The notes beneath the pieces are model-generated. The model searched no databases and was not told where the DNA came from. It saw only the letters and a list, made by a program, of their open reading frames with translations. Shown here piece by piece: positions 19,951 to 28,676 of a stretch of DNA of 64,000 bases; the stretch's first letter is position 1, and each line of letters starts with the position of its first letter. The stretch comes from Streptococcus parasanguinis CC87K (GTDB lineage: Bacteria > Bacillota > Bacilli > Lactobacillales > Streptococcaceae): the NCBI RefSeq assembly GCF_000507765.1, contig NZ_KI669401.1:1228597-1292596 (forward strand). The letters are read 5' to 3'. A program made the translations under genes and the position numbers.

Positions 19951-20120
19951 TATTAATTTATCACAAAGAGATTCACATGTATAAGGATCTGCTCAGAGAT
20001 GCTCAATCCCTATTCCATAACAGATCCTCTTTTTGAGAAATTTTCACAAACTATCCTACAATAGGGTATTTTACTATAGTTTTATACCCATCCCTTTTCC
20101 TTGTCGTTCTAGGAAAAAGA

Positions 20121-20150
20121 GAAAAAGAGTGATACAGAATTCTGTACCAC
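20121..20150 (-). terminator. Terminator of the copper operon
   Basis: GTGGTACAGAATTCTGTATCAC (minus strand) forms an 11-bp stem with one mismatch, followed by CTCTTTTTCTC. It lies 13 bp past the copA stop. Confidence 0.75.
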
Positions 20151-20162
20151 TTCTTATTTTCA

Positions 20163-22385
20163 TTAATCAATCTTCGCGACATTGAGAAGCAGTGAGCTAG
20201 TCAAAACAGACACAGAACTAAGGGCCATAGCAAGACCTGCTAGTTCTGGATTGAGGGTCAATCCCAGTCCTACAAAGACTCCAGCAGCAATTGGAATCCC
20301 AAGGATATTGTAGATAGAGGCCCAGAAGAGATTGAGTAAGATCCGACGGAAGGTCTTTTGACTCATGTCAAAGGCGCGCACAACGCCAAGCAAATCATTT
20401 TGCGTGAGCACGATGCCACCGGACTCAATCGCAATATCCGTTCCAGATCCCATAGCAATTCCGACATCGGCGATCGAAAGAGCTGGAGCATCATTGATCC
20501 CATCTCCCACAAAGGCTACCTTACTGCTTTCTTGCAGTTTTTGGATGGCGCTAGCTTTTTCTTGAGGGAGCACATCAGCGATCACGGTATCAATGCCCAC
20601 TTGCTTAGCAATAGCTTGGGCCACCCGTTCATTATCCCCTGTTAACATGACCGTTTTCAAGCCCCGTTCTTTGAGCTTTTTGATCGCTTCTTTTGAGCTG
20701 GCCTTCGGAGCATCTTGAATGGCAATCAAGCCAATCACTTGCCCATCCACAGACAAACTGATCACTGTTTTGGCCTGCTCTTGCAACTCTACCATCCGTT
20801 TTTCAAGCTCCGGATCCATCAATGTCCCGTCATGAAGTTTGCCATTTCCCAAGGTCACCAACTGCTGGTCGATCTGACCTTGGACCCCTTTTCCTTCAAT
20901 CGCTTGGAAGTTTTCCACAGGGGTTAGCACCAAACCTTTTTCTTCTGCTCGTGATAAGACCGCTTGCGCTAGGGGATGTTCTGAAAAAGTTTCAAGACTA
21001 GCAGCCAGTGTCAAGACACGCGCTTCATCTCCTACAACATCGGTTACAAGTGGTTGGCCAATGGTAATAGTCCCTGTCTTATCAAACACAACGGTTTGAA
21101 TCTTTTGCACTTCTTGAAGAACGGTTCCATTTTTAATCAGAACCCCCATCTTGGCACTACGGCCGGTTCCGACCATGAGGGCTGTTGGGGTTGCTAAACC
21201 AAGGGCACAAGGACAGGCAATAATGAGGACAGAGACTGCGTAGAGCATGGCCTCTTGAAGCGACGCACCCAGAAGCACGGACCAAACCCAGAAAGTCGCA
21301 ATGGCCAAAATCGTCACCACTGGAACAAAGATACCTGAAATCTTATCCGTCAAATCTTGAATAGGAGCACGACTGGATTGGGCCATTTTGACAAAGTCCA
21401 CAATTTGAGATAAGAGGGTCTCACTACCGACTTTTTCAGCCTTAAAGAGAATGGTCCCATTGCTGTTGATAGTGGAGCCGATAACTGCATCACCAACTGA
21501 TTTTTCCACAGGCAAGCTTTCACCTGTCACCATCGACTCATCAATGGTCGTACTTCCTTCTACAATCGTCCCATCAACCGCGATCTTTTCCCCAGGACGG
21601 ACCCGAATCAAGTCATCAATTTGGATATCTTCTGCCGCCACCTCGACATAGTTCCCATCACGGAGAACTTGAGCCGTTTTTGCCTGCAAATCCAACAACT
21701 TTTCCACAGCCTCGGAGGCATTGTTACGCATCCGTTCCTCAAAGACTTGTCCTAAGAGGATAAAGAAGATGATAAAACCCGCAGCCTCAAAGTATACTGG
21801 CTGACCAGTAAAAAGGGCAAATACACTATAGACATAGGCTACCAGGGTTCCAAGAGCTACCAAGGTATCCATATTGGAATGGTGCTTCTTAAATGAGGCC
21901 CAGGCACTCTTGATAAAAGGAACTCCTGCTACCAACATGATCGGTGTTGTCGCTAGAAAAGTCCCCCAGCGACTGACTGAATGGGATACAAATCCTGCCA
22001 TCATCCCGATCATCAAGATCAATAAAGGAAGAGTAAAGATACTAGTAATCCAAAAGCGACCCAGTAAACCTAAGACACGACGGCGTTTTTCCACAACCGT
22101 GTAGGAACCCTTTTGCATCTTCATTCCACATGAAAACTCGAAGTCCCCTGTTTCTGTCGGGGTAAAGGATATCACCTTATCCACACCGACTTCCAAAGGC
22201 TCTAAAATCCCCTGATCTTCAAACAAAATTTCCTTGTAACAGCCGGAAGGATTGACCCGATGGAAGGTGATTTCAGCAGGGATCCCTTTTTGAAGTTGAA
22301 ATTCTTTGGGACTATAGCCCTTTTCTGCTGTAATACGGATCTTTTGCACTCCGTTTTCCACAACTGCTTTTTGTTTTTCTACCAT
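20163..22385 (-). CDS. copA: Copper-exporting P-type ATPase with N-terminal cupredoxin-like domain
   Basis: A 740-residue P1B-type ATPase that pumps Cu(I) out of the cell. Instead of CxxC metal-binding domains it begins with a cupredoxin-like domain (about 10-95) ending in the metal motif SCGMKMQKG. Core motifs are TGES (actuator), CPC in [13 protein letters not shown] (membrane metal site), DKTGT (phosphorylation), SEHPLAQ (nucleotide-domain HP) and [10 protein letters not shown] (hinge). I chose the ATG at 22385 because AAAGGAG lies just before it, ten bases after the cupA stop. It is third in the copY-cupA-copA order known from pneumococcus. Confidence 0.93.
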   Translation of the reverse strand: MVEKQKAVVENGVQKIRITAEKGYSPKEFQLQKGIPAEITFHRVNPSGCYKEILFEDQGILEPLEVGVDKVISFTPTETGDFEFSCGMKMQKGSYTVVEKRRRVLGLLGRFWITSIFTLPLLILMIGMMAGFVSHSVSRWGTFLATTPIMLVAGVPFIKSAWASFKKHHSNMDTLVALGTLVAYVYSVFALFTGQPVYFEAAGFIIFFILLGQVFEERMRNNASEAVEKLLDLQAKTAQVLRDGNYVEVAAEDIQIDDLIRVRPGEKIAVDGTIVEGSTTIDESMVTGESLPVEKSVGDAVIGSTINSNGTILFKAEKVGSETLLSQIVDFVKMAQSSRAPIQDLTDKISGIFVPVVTILAIATFWVWSVLLGASLQEAMLYAVSVLIIACPCALGLATPTALMVGTGRSAKMGVLIKNGTVLQEVQKIQTVVFDKTGTITIGQPLVTDVVGDEARVLTLAASLETFSEHPLAQAVLSRAEEKGLVLTPVENFQAIEGKGVQGQIDQQLVTLGNGKLHDGTLMDPELEKRMVELQEQAKTVISLSVDGQVIGLIAIQDAPKASSKEAIKKLKERGLKTVMLTGDNERVAQAIAKQVGIDTVIADVLPQEKASAIQKLQESSKVAFVGDGINDAPALSIADVGIAMGSGTDIAIESGGIVLTQNDLLGVVRAFDMSQKTFRRILLNLFWASIYNILGIPIAAGVFVGLGLTLNPELAGLAMALSSVSVLTSSLLLNVAKID

Positions 22386-22395
22386 ACCTACTCCT

Positions 22396-22767
22396 TTATT
22401 CCACAATCATATGACCATGCATCATGTTCATTCCACATGAATAACCATATTCGCCCGCTTTTTCTGGCGTAATTTCAATGACATGTTTTTCACCCAAAGG
22501 CAAAGCTTCATGCACCCCAAAGTCTGGAAAGATCACTTGATCCAGACATGAAGATGGATCCTTGCGATTAAAGATGATCCGGGCTGGAACATTCTTTTTC
22601 AGGACAATGGTTTCAGGCGAATAGCCCCCCATGACTTCGACTTCAATTTCTTGATAACCTGATTTCTGACGAGCGTGGTCGCTTACCTTTTCATGCTCTG
22701 CAAAGAACCACCAAGCAATAAAAGCAACCCCAAGTAAACAAACAATACTAATTAACAATCCAAACAT
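22396..22767 (-). CDS. cupA: Membrane-anchored copper chaperone CupA
   Basis: A 123-residue protein. One N-terminal membrane helix (about 2-20) anchors a cupredoxin-fold domain that binds Cu(I). The candidate ligands are the cysteine in SSCLDQV and the C-x-M-x-M cluster in [12 protein letters not shown]. In pneumococcus CupA hands copper to CopA, and the gene order here is the same. Its domain is clearly related to the N-terminal domain of the adjacent CopA, suggesting duplication. Confidence 0.9.
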   Translation of the reverse strand: MFGLLISIVCLLGVAFIAWWFFAEHEKVSDHARQKSGYQEIEVEVMGGYSPETIVLKKNVPARIIFNRKDPSSCLDQVIFPDFGVHEALPLGEKHVIEITPEKAGEYGYSCGMNMMHGHMIVE

Positions 22768-22785
22768 TGAAATTCCTTCTTTCTA

Positions 22786-23181
22786 TTACATACAATTGCA
22801 AGGGACTGTTTCGACAGCCTCTGCTTTCTTTTCTTCCAGGACCTGCTGCAGCTGATTAAGATCTGCAAGCGTAAAGTCACTCTCCTGAATCAAGTTTTCA
22901 AGCACCTGGACAATTCTTTTTGAGCAAACCTTGTCTTTCACATCCTCAACCACCAAGTCTAAACTTTGGTCCTGCTTCAACAAAGCCGAGTAGACAAAGG
23001 CTTTGCCAGATTTTTCTCTGGTCAGACAGCCTTTCTCCACCAAGCGCGTCAAGAGGGTCTTGATGGTCGACTTCGACCAGTCAAAGCGCTCGGACAAGAC
23101 GGCGATCAAATCCGTGCTGGTCTGCTTGCCTTCCATCCAGATAATCTTCATGACGCGCCATTCCGCATTGGAAATTTGCAT
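22786..23181 (-). CDS. copY: Copper-responsive repressor CopY
   Basis: A 131-residue BlaI/MecI-type winged-helix repressor. The helix-turn-helix region spans about 5-70 (ISNAEWRVMKIIW; STIKTLLTRLVEKG). The C-terminus ends in a single CxC motif, PCNCM. The well-studied Enterococcus hirae CopY has two CxC motifs, so metal sensing here may use the single CxC plus the internal Cys of KDKVCSKR or a dimer arrangement. Two cop boxes overlap its own promoter, so it represses copY-cupA-copA and copper relieves this. Confidence 0.92.
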   Translation of the reverse strand: MQISNAEWRVMKIIWMEGKQTSTDLIAVLSERFDWSKSTIKTLLTRLVEKGCLTREKSGKAFVYSALLKQDQSLDLVVEDVKDKVCSKRIVQVLENLIQESDFTLADLNQLQQVLEEKKAEAVETVPCNCM

Positions 23182-23200
23182 GGCTTCTCCTTTCTGAATC

Positions 23201-23253
23201 TACATTTGTAAATCTTATGATGCTATTTTACACCTAAGATTTACATTTGTCAA
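23201..23253 (-). promoter_or_regulatory. copY promoter with two cop boxes
   Basis: On the minus strand TTGACA (23248-23253), a 17-bp spacer and TAAAAT (23225-23230) form a strong promoter. A perfect cop box TACATTTGTA lies at 23201-23210 and a one-mismatch box TACATTTGTC at 23242-23251 covers the -35. CopY binding would block polymerase at both ends. Confidence 0.9.
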
Positions 23254-23264
23254 CCAAAAGTTTT

Positions 23265-23294
23265 TAAAAAAACAAATCTTCCTTTGAAGATTTG
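23265..23294 (-). terminator. Terminator-like hairpin upstream of the copper promoter
   Basis: CAAATCTTC/GAAGATTTG with a 4-nt loop is followed on the minus strand by a run of T. No minus-strand gene lies upstream of it within 2 kb, so it may be left over from a lost gene or shield the copper promoter from antisense transcription. Confidence 0.6.
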
Positions 23295-23413
23295 TCTGGT
23301 TGGGCTTTTTGCTATATCATTCGTATCTCTTCTACATGGAATTTAGAAGGGATTTTCGGAAGACTCTTGAAGTGAATACAAATATAATTATTTCAAAATG
23401 GGACAAATTATGA

Positions 23414-23506
23414 TATAAGTTTATTAATGGAAATTATGGAGATAATCCAGGTGATGCTCAGATGATTCAAGACGGAATTAACGACTATAAGGAGACTCAC
23501 AAATGA
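23414..23506 (+). pseudogene. Possible C-terminal fragment of a lost gene
   Basis: An open frame without a start codon encodes about 30 residues (including INGNYGDNPGDAQMIQDGIN) and ends in a stop that overlaps the next ATG (ATGA). The protein-like composition and the translational overlap suggest the tail of a deleted upstream gene, perhaps a secreted toxin-type protein. This is inference only. Confidence 0.35.
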
Positions 23507-23991
23507 GCATGAAGAAAAAATCGAATTGGAATTTAGGTTGTAGTTTAGTACTTGTTGTAGTCATAGTAGCTAGTTTTCTGTTTTATCTATGGGCACAAAA
23601 GCTTGGTAAATATACTCTGCAGCCAGGAGAGTCGGTAAACTTTACAGTAAATCCTCGGATACAAGATGTAGAATACTACTCAGAATTAATCTTGAAAAAA
23701 AAAGATACTAATAGGCTTAAATTATCAGGTTCAGGAGTTTGGTTTGAGATGCATGGCGATATTTTTTATGATGTTGAAGGGCAAAAACTTGTTCGAAGCC
23801 ATCAGTCAGAAGATGCTGATGAAGAGTTGCCCAATAATCAAAAAGGTATCCATTTAGTTCATAATGGAATTGTTGTCAGTTACCAGGGGGAAAAAGTTTT
23901 TAATGTAACCAATAACAAGCCCTATACAATAACCATCACCAATGTAGACGACAAGCCAGCTAACTTTGAAGCGCGAGTGGTGGATCGGTAA
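23503..23991 (+). CDS. Uncharacterised membrane-anchored protein, tandem paralog 1
   Basis: A 162-residue protein I cannot assign to a family. A short basic start and one membrane helix (about 12-29) precede an extracytoplasmic domain of about 130 residues that looks beta-rich. It shares most of its C-terminal half with the next gene: TLQPGESV, SELILKKKD, GIVVSYQGEKVF and TITITNVDDKPA. AAGGAG lies ten bases before the ATG. The AT-rich composition differs from neighbouring housekeeping genes. Confidence 0.7.
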   Translation: MSMKKKSNWNLGCSLVLVVVIVASFLFYLWAQKLGKYTLQPGESVNFTVNPRIQDVEYYSELILKKKDTNRLKLSGSGVWFEMHGDIFYDVEGQKLVRSHQSEDADEELPNNQKGIHLVHNGIVVSYQGEKVFNVTNNKPYTITITNVDDKPANFEARVVDR

Positions 23992-24056
23992 CTTTCTAGA
24001 AATTGCAAACAGTTGATCCACAAGTTTCTTATTCTAGTTACAAGAAAGGAAGACAA

Positions 24057-24578
24057 ATGATAACACCCCTGATATTTATTATTTCTCTCGTCTTACTTTT
24101 ACATCGTTTTAAAAGCAAACGTTCACGAAAGATCATTGGATTCTTATGTGCTTCATTTGCAGTTTGGTTTGTTTATTCGATCTTTACTTATGGGAGCTAT
24201 ACCCTCCAGCCTGGTCAAAGCGTTCAATTTAAAGTTTATCCTAATACGGAACAGCTAGAGTATAGTTCGGAATTGATTTTAGAAAAGAAGGATGATCAAA
24301 AAATTAAATTATCTGGAATGACTGTTTGGTCTGAACAATTTGGTGATGTGTTATTTGAAGTAGAAGGACAAAAAGTCGTGAAGATCGGTGATACTGAAAA
24401 TGGTTCTATGGAGATTTCTAACACTCAACAGGCTATTCAATTGGTAGAAGATGGGATTGTCGTCAACTACCTAGGTGAAAAAGTTTTTGATGTCACGAAT
24501 AATAAGAAATTTACCATCACCATTACAAATGTAGACGATAAACCAGCACACTTTAAAGCTCAAGTGGTGGATCGGTGA
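24057..24578 (+). CDS. Uncharacterised membrane-anchored protein, tandem paralog 2
   Basis: A 173-residue protein from the ATG at 24057, chosen because AAAGGAAG precedes it; an upstream TTG is less likely. It has one or two N-terminal hydrophobic stretches (about 2-17 and 28-44) and the same outer domain as the preceding protein (TLQPGQSVQFKV, SELILEKKDD, TITITNVDDKPA). The copies have diverged well beyond recent duplication. Function is unknown. Position beside a TipC-like gene suggests an immunity or defence role, which is inference. Confidence 0.7.
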   Translation: MITPLIFIISLVLLLHRFKSKRSRKIIGFLCASFAVWFVYSIFTYGSYTLQPGQSVQFKVYPNTEQLEYSSELILEKKDDQKIKLSGMTVWSEQFGDVLFEVEGQKVVKIGDTENGSMEISNTQQAIQLVEDGIVVNYLGEKVFDVTNNKKFTITITNVDDKPAHFKAQVVDR

Positions 24579-24610
24579 ACTTGAGAGGCCGTAATTTGCC
24601 CGAAGAATAG

Positions 24611-25267
24611 ATGCGTGTGAGAAGAATGATGAAGAAAAAAAGACTACTACTTATTTCAATTTTTATAGCCTTGTGTTTATCTTTTGGTGGCTTTCAGTAC
24701 TATAAGCATCAGCGGATTCACAATATTTTTGATGAAATATATTATGAGAAGAGTGATTACCAGAATATTGAATTTTTATGGCGTAAAAGTGTGTTTAATA
24801 ATTTAAATGATGTCCATATTACGGATAATGATTCAAAGGATGTTTATAAACATAGTGTTGAATACACAGCATCATCCTTGCCTAGAAACATTGGGAAATT
24901 AGGTTATCAATTTTATTTTTCGAATTATAGAGCACCTGAAGTTTTTATTTTTATGAGAATAAAACTCCCTGAGACAAAAAATACAATAAATGTAAGTTAT
25001 ACATATAGTGTAACAAATAAAAAAATAGAACGCTATATGTGGTATCAGGATGAGAATAGCGTGAGATATTATCAACAGTCTCAAGTGGAAGCCTTTCTGG
25101 CAGAGCATGGAAAGACTATTGAAGGCATTCGCAAGGAAGCAGATGATGTCCTCCGCAATAAAGTCCTGAAAGATTGGACCTCCATCTACTCTAGTCGCTT
25201 CAGCCCAAAGAATTGGGGGGATGTGACCGTCAAGGATATTTGGAGAGATGATTTATCTAAAAACTAG
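24611..25267 (+). CDS. TipC-like candidate immunity protein
   Basis: A 218-residue protein with an N-terminal membrane helix (about 11-27) and a charged, AT-rich-encoded outer domain. The segment NIFDEIYYEKSDYQNIEF after the helix recalls TipC-family immunity proteins of streptococcal LXG toxin systems (recalled, not searched). No LXG toxin, WXG helper or ESX gene is nearby, so if correct this is an orphan immunity gene. The ribosome site is weak. Starts at 24611 or 24626 are both possible. A hairpin follows the stop. Confidence 0.55.
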   Translation: MRVRRMMKKKRLLLISIFIALCLSFGGFQYYKHQRIHNIFDEIYYEKSDYQNIEFLWRKSVFNNLNDVHITDNDSKDVYKHSVEYTASSLPRNIGKLGYQFYFSNYRAPEVFIFMRIKLPETKNTINVSYTYSVTNKKIERYMWYQDENSVRYYQQSQVEAFLAEHGKTIEGIRKEADDVLRNKVLKDWTSIYSSRFSPKNWGDVTVKDIWRDDLSKN

Positions 25268-25296
25268 AAAATAAGTTATTTCTTTCATAACAGAAA

Positions 25297-25323
25297 AAGC
25301 GAGCTTTGTCATGAAGCCCGCTT
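25297..25323. terminator. Hairpin after the TipC-like gene
   Basis: AAGCGaGCTT pairs with AAGCcCGCTT around a 7-nt loop. The better T-run is on the minus strand, so it may also stop minus-strand transcription. A second weak hairpin lies near 25370-25395. Confidence 0.5.
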
Positions 25324-25430
25324 ATTTGTATGTATAAAAAATTGGGTGAACTCTAATTATTTACAAGCCAAAAACCATGTAAACTATGGCTTTTACTGTT
25401 AACGCTAGTTGCCTGCTACAGACGTTTTCT

Positions 25431-26063
25431 CTATAACGTCTCCTGCAGAGCTTGGGCTAGGATGCGGTAACCAGCCACACTTAAATGAAGTCCATCTGTC
25501 GTATAGGCTTCTGCCAACTGCCCCTTTTCATCCAATAAAGACGAATACACATCGACATAGCTGACCTGTTGGTAGGCCTGGGCCAATTCGCGATAGGCCT
25601 GGTTGAGGGCCTGAATTTTTTCATTGGTCCGCACATAGACCTTTTGTTTGTAGCGCTCTTCTTGACTCACCGGTAAAACCGAGATCAGGTTGATGTGGGT
25701 CAGCGGAAAGTCCCTCATAATTGCTTGTAAGACCGCTTCTACATTGTCTAAGGTTTCCTTTTGAGGAATTTCTTTTCCGATATCATTGGTCCCGATCAAG
25801 AGAAAGATCTGATCCACCGCCGTTCCAAAGACATGGGCGTCTAGATGCTCACGAAGAAGACCCGTCTTATAGCCTCGCACTCCTCGATTGACCATGTGCT
25901 TGGGACTTTGTAATAGTTCATGAATGGGAAAATACTCTACGATGGAGTCTCCGATAAAGATCAAACCAGGCTCTTTCAGAGGGGCTTGATTGAGCTCCCG
26001 ATAGGTTGTTATGATTTTCTCCTGCTCCTTTAAGAGCCAGTCTTCTAACAGTTGTACTGCCAT
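25431..26063 (-). CDS. SGNH/GDSL-family hydrolase
   Basis: A 210-residue esterase-like enzyme. Block I is FIGDS with nucleophile Ser40; block III GTND is at about 91-94; block V is DGLHLSVAGY, with catalytic Asp and His. Block II Gly is in NRGVRGYKT. Such enzymes deacylate small esters or cell-wall carbohydrates. No signal peptide is seen, so it acts in the cytoplasm. Its ATG follows the stop of the HAD gene directly, so the two are co-transcribed. Confidence 0.85.
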   Translation of the reverse strand: MAVQLLEDWLLKEQEKIITTYRELNQAPLKEPGLIFIGDSIVEYFPIHELLQSPKHMVNRGVRGYKTGLLREHLDAHVFGTAVDQIFLLIGTNDIGKEIPQKETLDNVEAVLQAIMRDFPLTHINLISVLPVSQEERYKQKVYVRTNEKIQALNQAYRELAQAYQQVSYVDVYSSLLDEKGQLAEAYTTDGLHLSVAGYRILAQALQETL

Positions 26064-26912
26064 CTACTTCTTTCCTTTCACTTGTTCCCAGGGGGTCAAT
26101 CCTAGATACTCTTCGATCACCTGGTAGACACCACCTTCCTGATGACTCGGTGCTAGATGTTTGGCAACAGCTTTGACAGCTTCTTCTGCATTAGCCACAG
26201 CATAGGAATGACCTGCCATTTCAAGCATTTCGATGTCGTTTCCACTATCCCCAAAGGCCATGACCTGGCTGGCATCAAGCTGCCACATCTCCATTAATTG
26301 AGCCAGACCCCAAGCCTTGTGAATGCCTGCTTGTAAGAGATCCATGCTGCCAAAACCGCTCGAAACCGCCATGAGCTGATCTCCAAAAGCCTGCTGGACT
26401 TCCCGACGCACTTGATCGAGACGATCCAAGCCAACAACCAAGCTCATTTTAAGCACCTGATCAAATAGATCTGCTGTCAATTCGGGGACAAACTTCATCC
26501 GCTTGTACAAGGCTTCAATCACTTCCGGCTGCATGAATTTCTCAACTTCTGTAAAGAACGTGCCTTCCTTGACAAAGCCACCATTAACTGCTGACACAAC
26601 CAGCTGGTCTGAAATTTCCCGCCCCTTAAAAAAAGCAAGAACCGCCTCTACTAGTTCTCGATCCCAGAATTTTCCTAGAATCATCTGGTCATCCTCAAAA
26701 ATCCGAGCTCCGTTGGCTACGACCAGAGTCACCCGCTTGACCAAAGGACCCAAGAGCTGGCGCATGCGATGGATTTCATTTCCCGTCGCAATGACAAAGC
26801 GAATCCCTTTTTGATCCAAGTGGTCCAAAAGCCTTTCCAGACGCGGAAGATCCACCTCTCCTCGCTCATCTAATAAGGTTCCATCCATATCTGTAGCAAT
26901 CAACTTAATCAT
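26064..26912 (-). CDS. HAD-superfamily Cof-type phosphatase
   Basis: A 282-residue hydrolase from the ATG at 26912, where the family N-terminus MIKLIATDMDGTLLD begins (nucleophile Asp8, acid Asp10). The metal site GDSGNDIEML lies near residue 225, and a C2B-type cap sits between. Cof-like enzymes dephosphorylate sugar phosphates, flavin or pyridoxal phosphates; the substrate is not readable here. It is followed immediately by the SGNH gene. Confidence 0.88.
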   Translation of the reverse strand: MIKLIATDMDGTLLDERGEVDLPRLERLLDHLDQKGIRFVIATGNEIHRMRQLLGPLVKRVTLVVANGARIFEDDQMILGKFWDRELVEAVLAFFKGREISDQLVVSAVNGGFVKEGTFFTEVEKFMQPEVIEALYKRMKFVPELTADLFDQVLKMSLVVGLDRLDQVRREVQQAFGDQLMAVSSGFGSMDLLQAGIHKAWGLAQLMEMWQLDASQVMAFGDSGNDIEMLEMAGHSYAVANAEEAVKAVAKHLAPSHQEGGVYQVIEEYLGLTPWEQVKGKK

Positions 26913-26982
26913 ACAATCTAACCTTTTCCCTTTCAAAGGGTGTAAATTATCTGGTTCCATTATACCACAGATCAAGCAAGTC

Positions 26983-27006
26983 AAAACCACCCGCGAAAAC
27001 AGGTGG
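26983..27006 (-). terminator. Small terminator after the HD gene
   Basis: CCACC/GGTGG stem; on the minus strand it is followed by TTTTGAC. It ends transcription of the HD hydrolase before the HAD gene. Confidence 0.5.
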
Positions 27007-27048
27007 CTTCCTCTTGGGCTGAAGGTTGCTACTGATGGCCAAGGGATC

Positions 27049-27627
27049 TTATGAATATAAGCCCTTCTCCACACTTTCCTGAATTAACTCTTCCGTCAGT
27101 TTCCACAACTCTTTGGATTCACTTTTTATGAACTTTTTCTTTTCTAATACCATCTCTGAACGGATATGATCGGGATTATAATCGACTTCTGACACTTCCA
27201 AGTGATTGATCAGTGGTACCAATGCGTCAATCACTCTTGCATATCTTGCCTCAGGACTCTGCTCTTTTTCAAACTCCAACCACGAATTTTTCATACTCAC
27301 ATATGTTACTTCTGGAAGAAGGCTCATTGTTTTTTCTATAGATGCTAGCTCTCTATCATGAGCATGAAGCTTTTTTTCATCATCAAACACCCAAGTATCT
27401 CCGGCATAAATCTCACCTAAATCATGGATCAGTAACATAGAAATCACCTTTTCCATATTCAATTTTTCAGGATAATAATCTTGCAGAACCATCGCAGCTA
27501 TCGCACCCTGCCAAGAATGCTCGGCACTATTTTCAAACCGTCCATCAAGAGTTCTATTAAACCTTGTTACTGACTTCAATTTCTCTATTTCTTTAATAAA
27601 TTCAACTGTCTGATTCAAATCACTCAT
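27049..27627 (-). CDS. HD-domain hydrolase (YfbR/HDDC2-like)
   Basis: A 192-residue protein with the HD metal site: His37 in AEHSWQ, His68-Asp69 in LLIHDLGE, and a later Asp in ARVIDALVPL. The layout fits the HD_3 group, which includes 5'-deoxynucleotidases such as YfbR. I start at 27627 (MSDLNQTVEF), which has GGAGG upstream, rather than at the far upstream ATG. The substrate is uncertain. Confidence 0.8.
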   Translation of the reverse strand: MSDLNQTVEFIKEIEKLKSVTRFNRTLDGRFENSAEHSWQGAIAAMVLQDYYPEKLNMEKVISMLLIHDLGEIYAGDTWVFDDEKKLHAHDRELASIEKTMSLLPEVTYVSMKNSWLEFEKEQSPEARYARVIDALVPLINHLEVSEVDYNPDHIRSEMVLEKKKFIKSESKELWKLTEELIQESVEKGLYS

Positions 27628-27751
27628 GGCGACTCCAACCTCCCTATTCGAAATTACGACTATCATACCAAAAATCAGGTTTTCCATAAATGAATTCCCG
27701 TATTTGCAAAAGAAAAGGAAAATAATTCAGATTGGATACAAAATCATCTTA

Positions 27752-27890
27752 GAAACTTTCCGTTGTGAGAAAAGTGCCTGAAACAATAACGTTTCAGGCA
27801 CTCGGAATTATTGAGACCTTAGGCTCAATAATTAGTCATGGAACTTCTTAGAAGTTCGCTGACGTCCGTACTCACCTAAGGAAAGTTTTT
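27752..27890 (-). repeat. Repeat family A, copy 1 (short form)
   Basis: A 139-bp element with terminal inverted repeats GAAACTTTCC/GGAAAG-TTTTT. Inside are hairpin H1 GTGCCTGAAAC/GTTTCAGGCAC, H2 ATTATTGAG/CTCAATAAT and H3 AACTTC/GAAGTT, then the conserved GCTGACGTCCG. It starts 47 bp past the stop of the DUF554 gene, in the same orientation as five other copies. Confidence 0.9.
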
Positions 27891-27937
27891 AATATGACTT
27901 TGTCTTAAATCTGAAACTACTGCTTAGCTTCTATTTT

Positions 27938-28654
27938 TCACCCAACAAAAGCCCAAATAATGGCAATCAGCACTGCTGGAAGGAGATTGGCGACCTTGAT
28001 CCGTTTACCCCAGATGAGATTGATCCCTACACAGAGAATGAGGCTGGAGCCAACTAGTGACAGATTCGAAAGGGCTTGTGGAGTCATGATCGGTGCGATC
28101 AAATGAGCCAACAGCGTGATCAAACCTTGAAGGATCACGAGTGGTACCACCGCAAAGATTGCGCCCTTTCCTTTTGAAACGGTCAAGACTAGAACGATGA
28201 CCATATCCAGAATAGCCTTAGCCAACAAGGTCGAGGTGTCACCTGTCAAGCCATCCTGGACTGCTCCGACTACCGCCATAGCCCCGATACAAATGGTCAA
28301 GGCCGTGGTCATAAAGGCATCGACAAAGCTGGAATCGCCTTGGTTGCCCGTCTTTTCCTTCAGCCAGGTTCCCAGTCGCTCAAAACCCTCCTCAATCTTC
28401 AAGAGTTCCCCGATAACGGTCCCGATTACTAGACTCAGAATCAACATCATACTGCCGTGACTCTCCACATGACTTCCATGCACCACCAGCATCTTTTCCA
28501 AGGACCCTGCAATACCCAAGACAAAAACAGCAACTCCTGTCACTTTCAGAAGGGTCTCATGAAAATCTTCTGATAAACGTTGACCAATGAGCAGTCCTAA
28601 AAGCCCACCAAATACGACCCCTAAGGCATTATAGAGGGTCCCTAAACCGATCAT
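27938..28654 (-). CDS. DUF554 family membrane protein (YqgA-like)
   Basis: A 238-residue integral membrane protein with six to eight hydrophobic segments. The glycine-rich start MIGLGTLYNALGVVFGGLLGLLIG and the middle segment TALTICIGAMAVVGAVQDGL are typical of the DUF554 family, whose function is not established. The ATG at 28654 has AAGGAG seven bases upstream. It follows the MutS-like gene by about 20 bp and is probably co-transcribed with it. Confidence 0.8.
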   Translation of the reverse strand: MIGLGTLYNALGVVFGGLLGLLIGQRLSEDFHETLLKVTGVAVFVLGIAGSLEKMLVVHGSHVESHGSMMLILSLVIGTVIGELLKIEEGFERLGTWLKEKTGNQGDSSFVDAFMTTALTICIGAMAVVGAVQDGLTGDTSTLLAKAILDMVIVLVLTVSKGKGAIFAVVPLVILQGLITLLAHLIAPIMTPQALSNLSLVGSSLILCVGINLIWGKRIKVANLLPAVLIAIIWAFVG

Positions 28655-28676
28655 TAACAAACTCCTTCGTTCATTT

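Noticed and set aside
26912..27074. Upstream extension of the HAD gene
   Set aside because: The family start MIKLIATDMDGT is at 26912. The extra residues overlap the HD gene and its terminator and show no conservation pattern.
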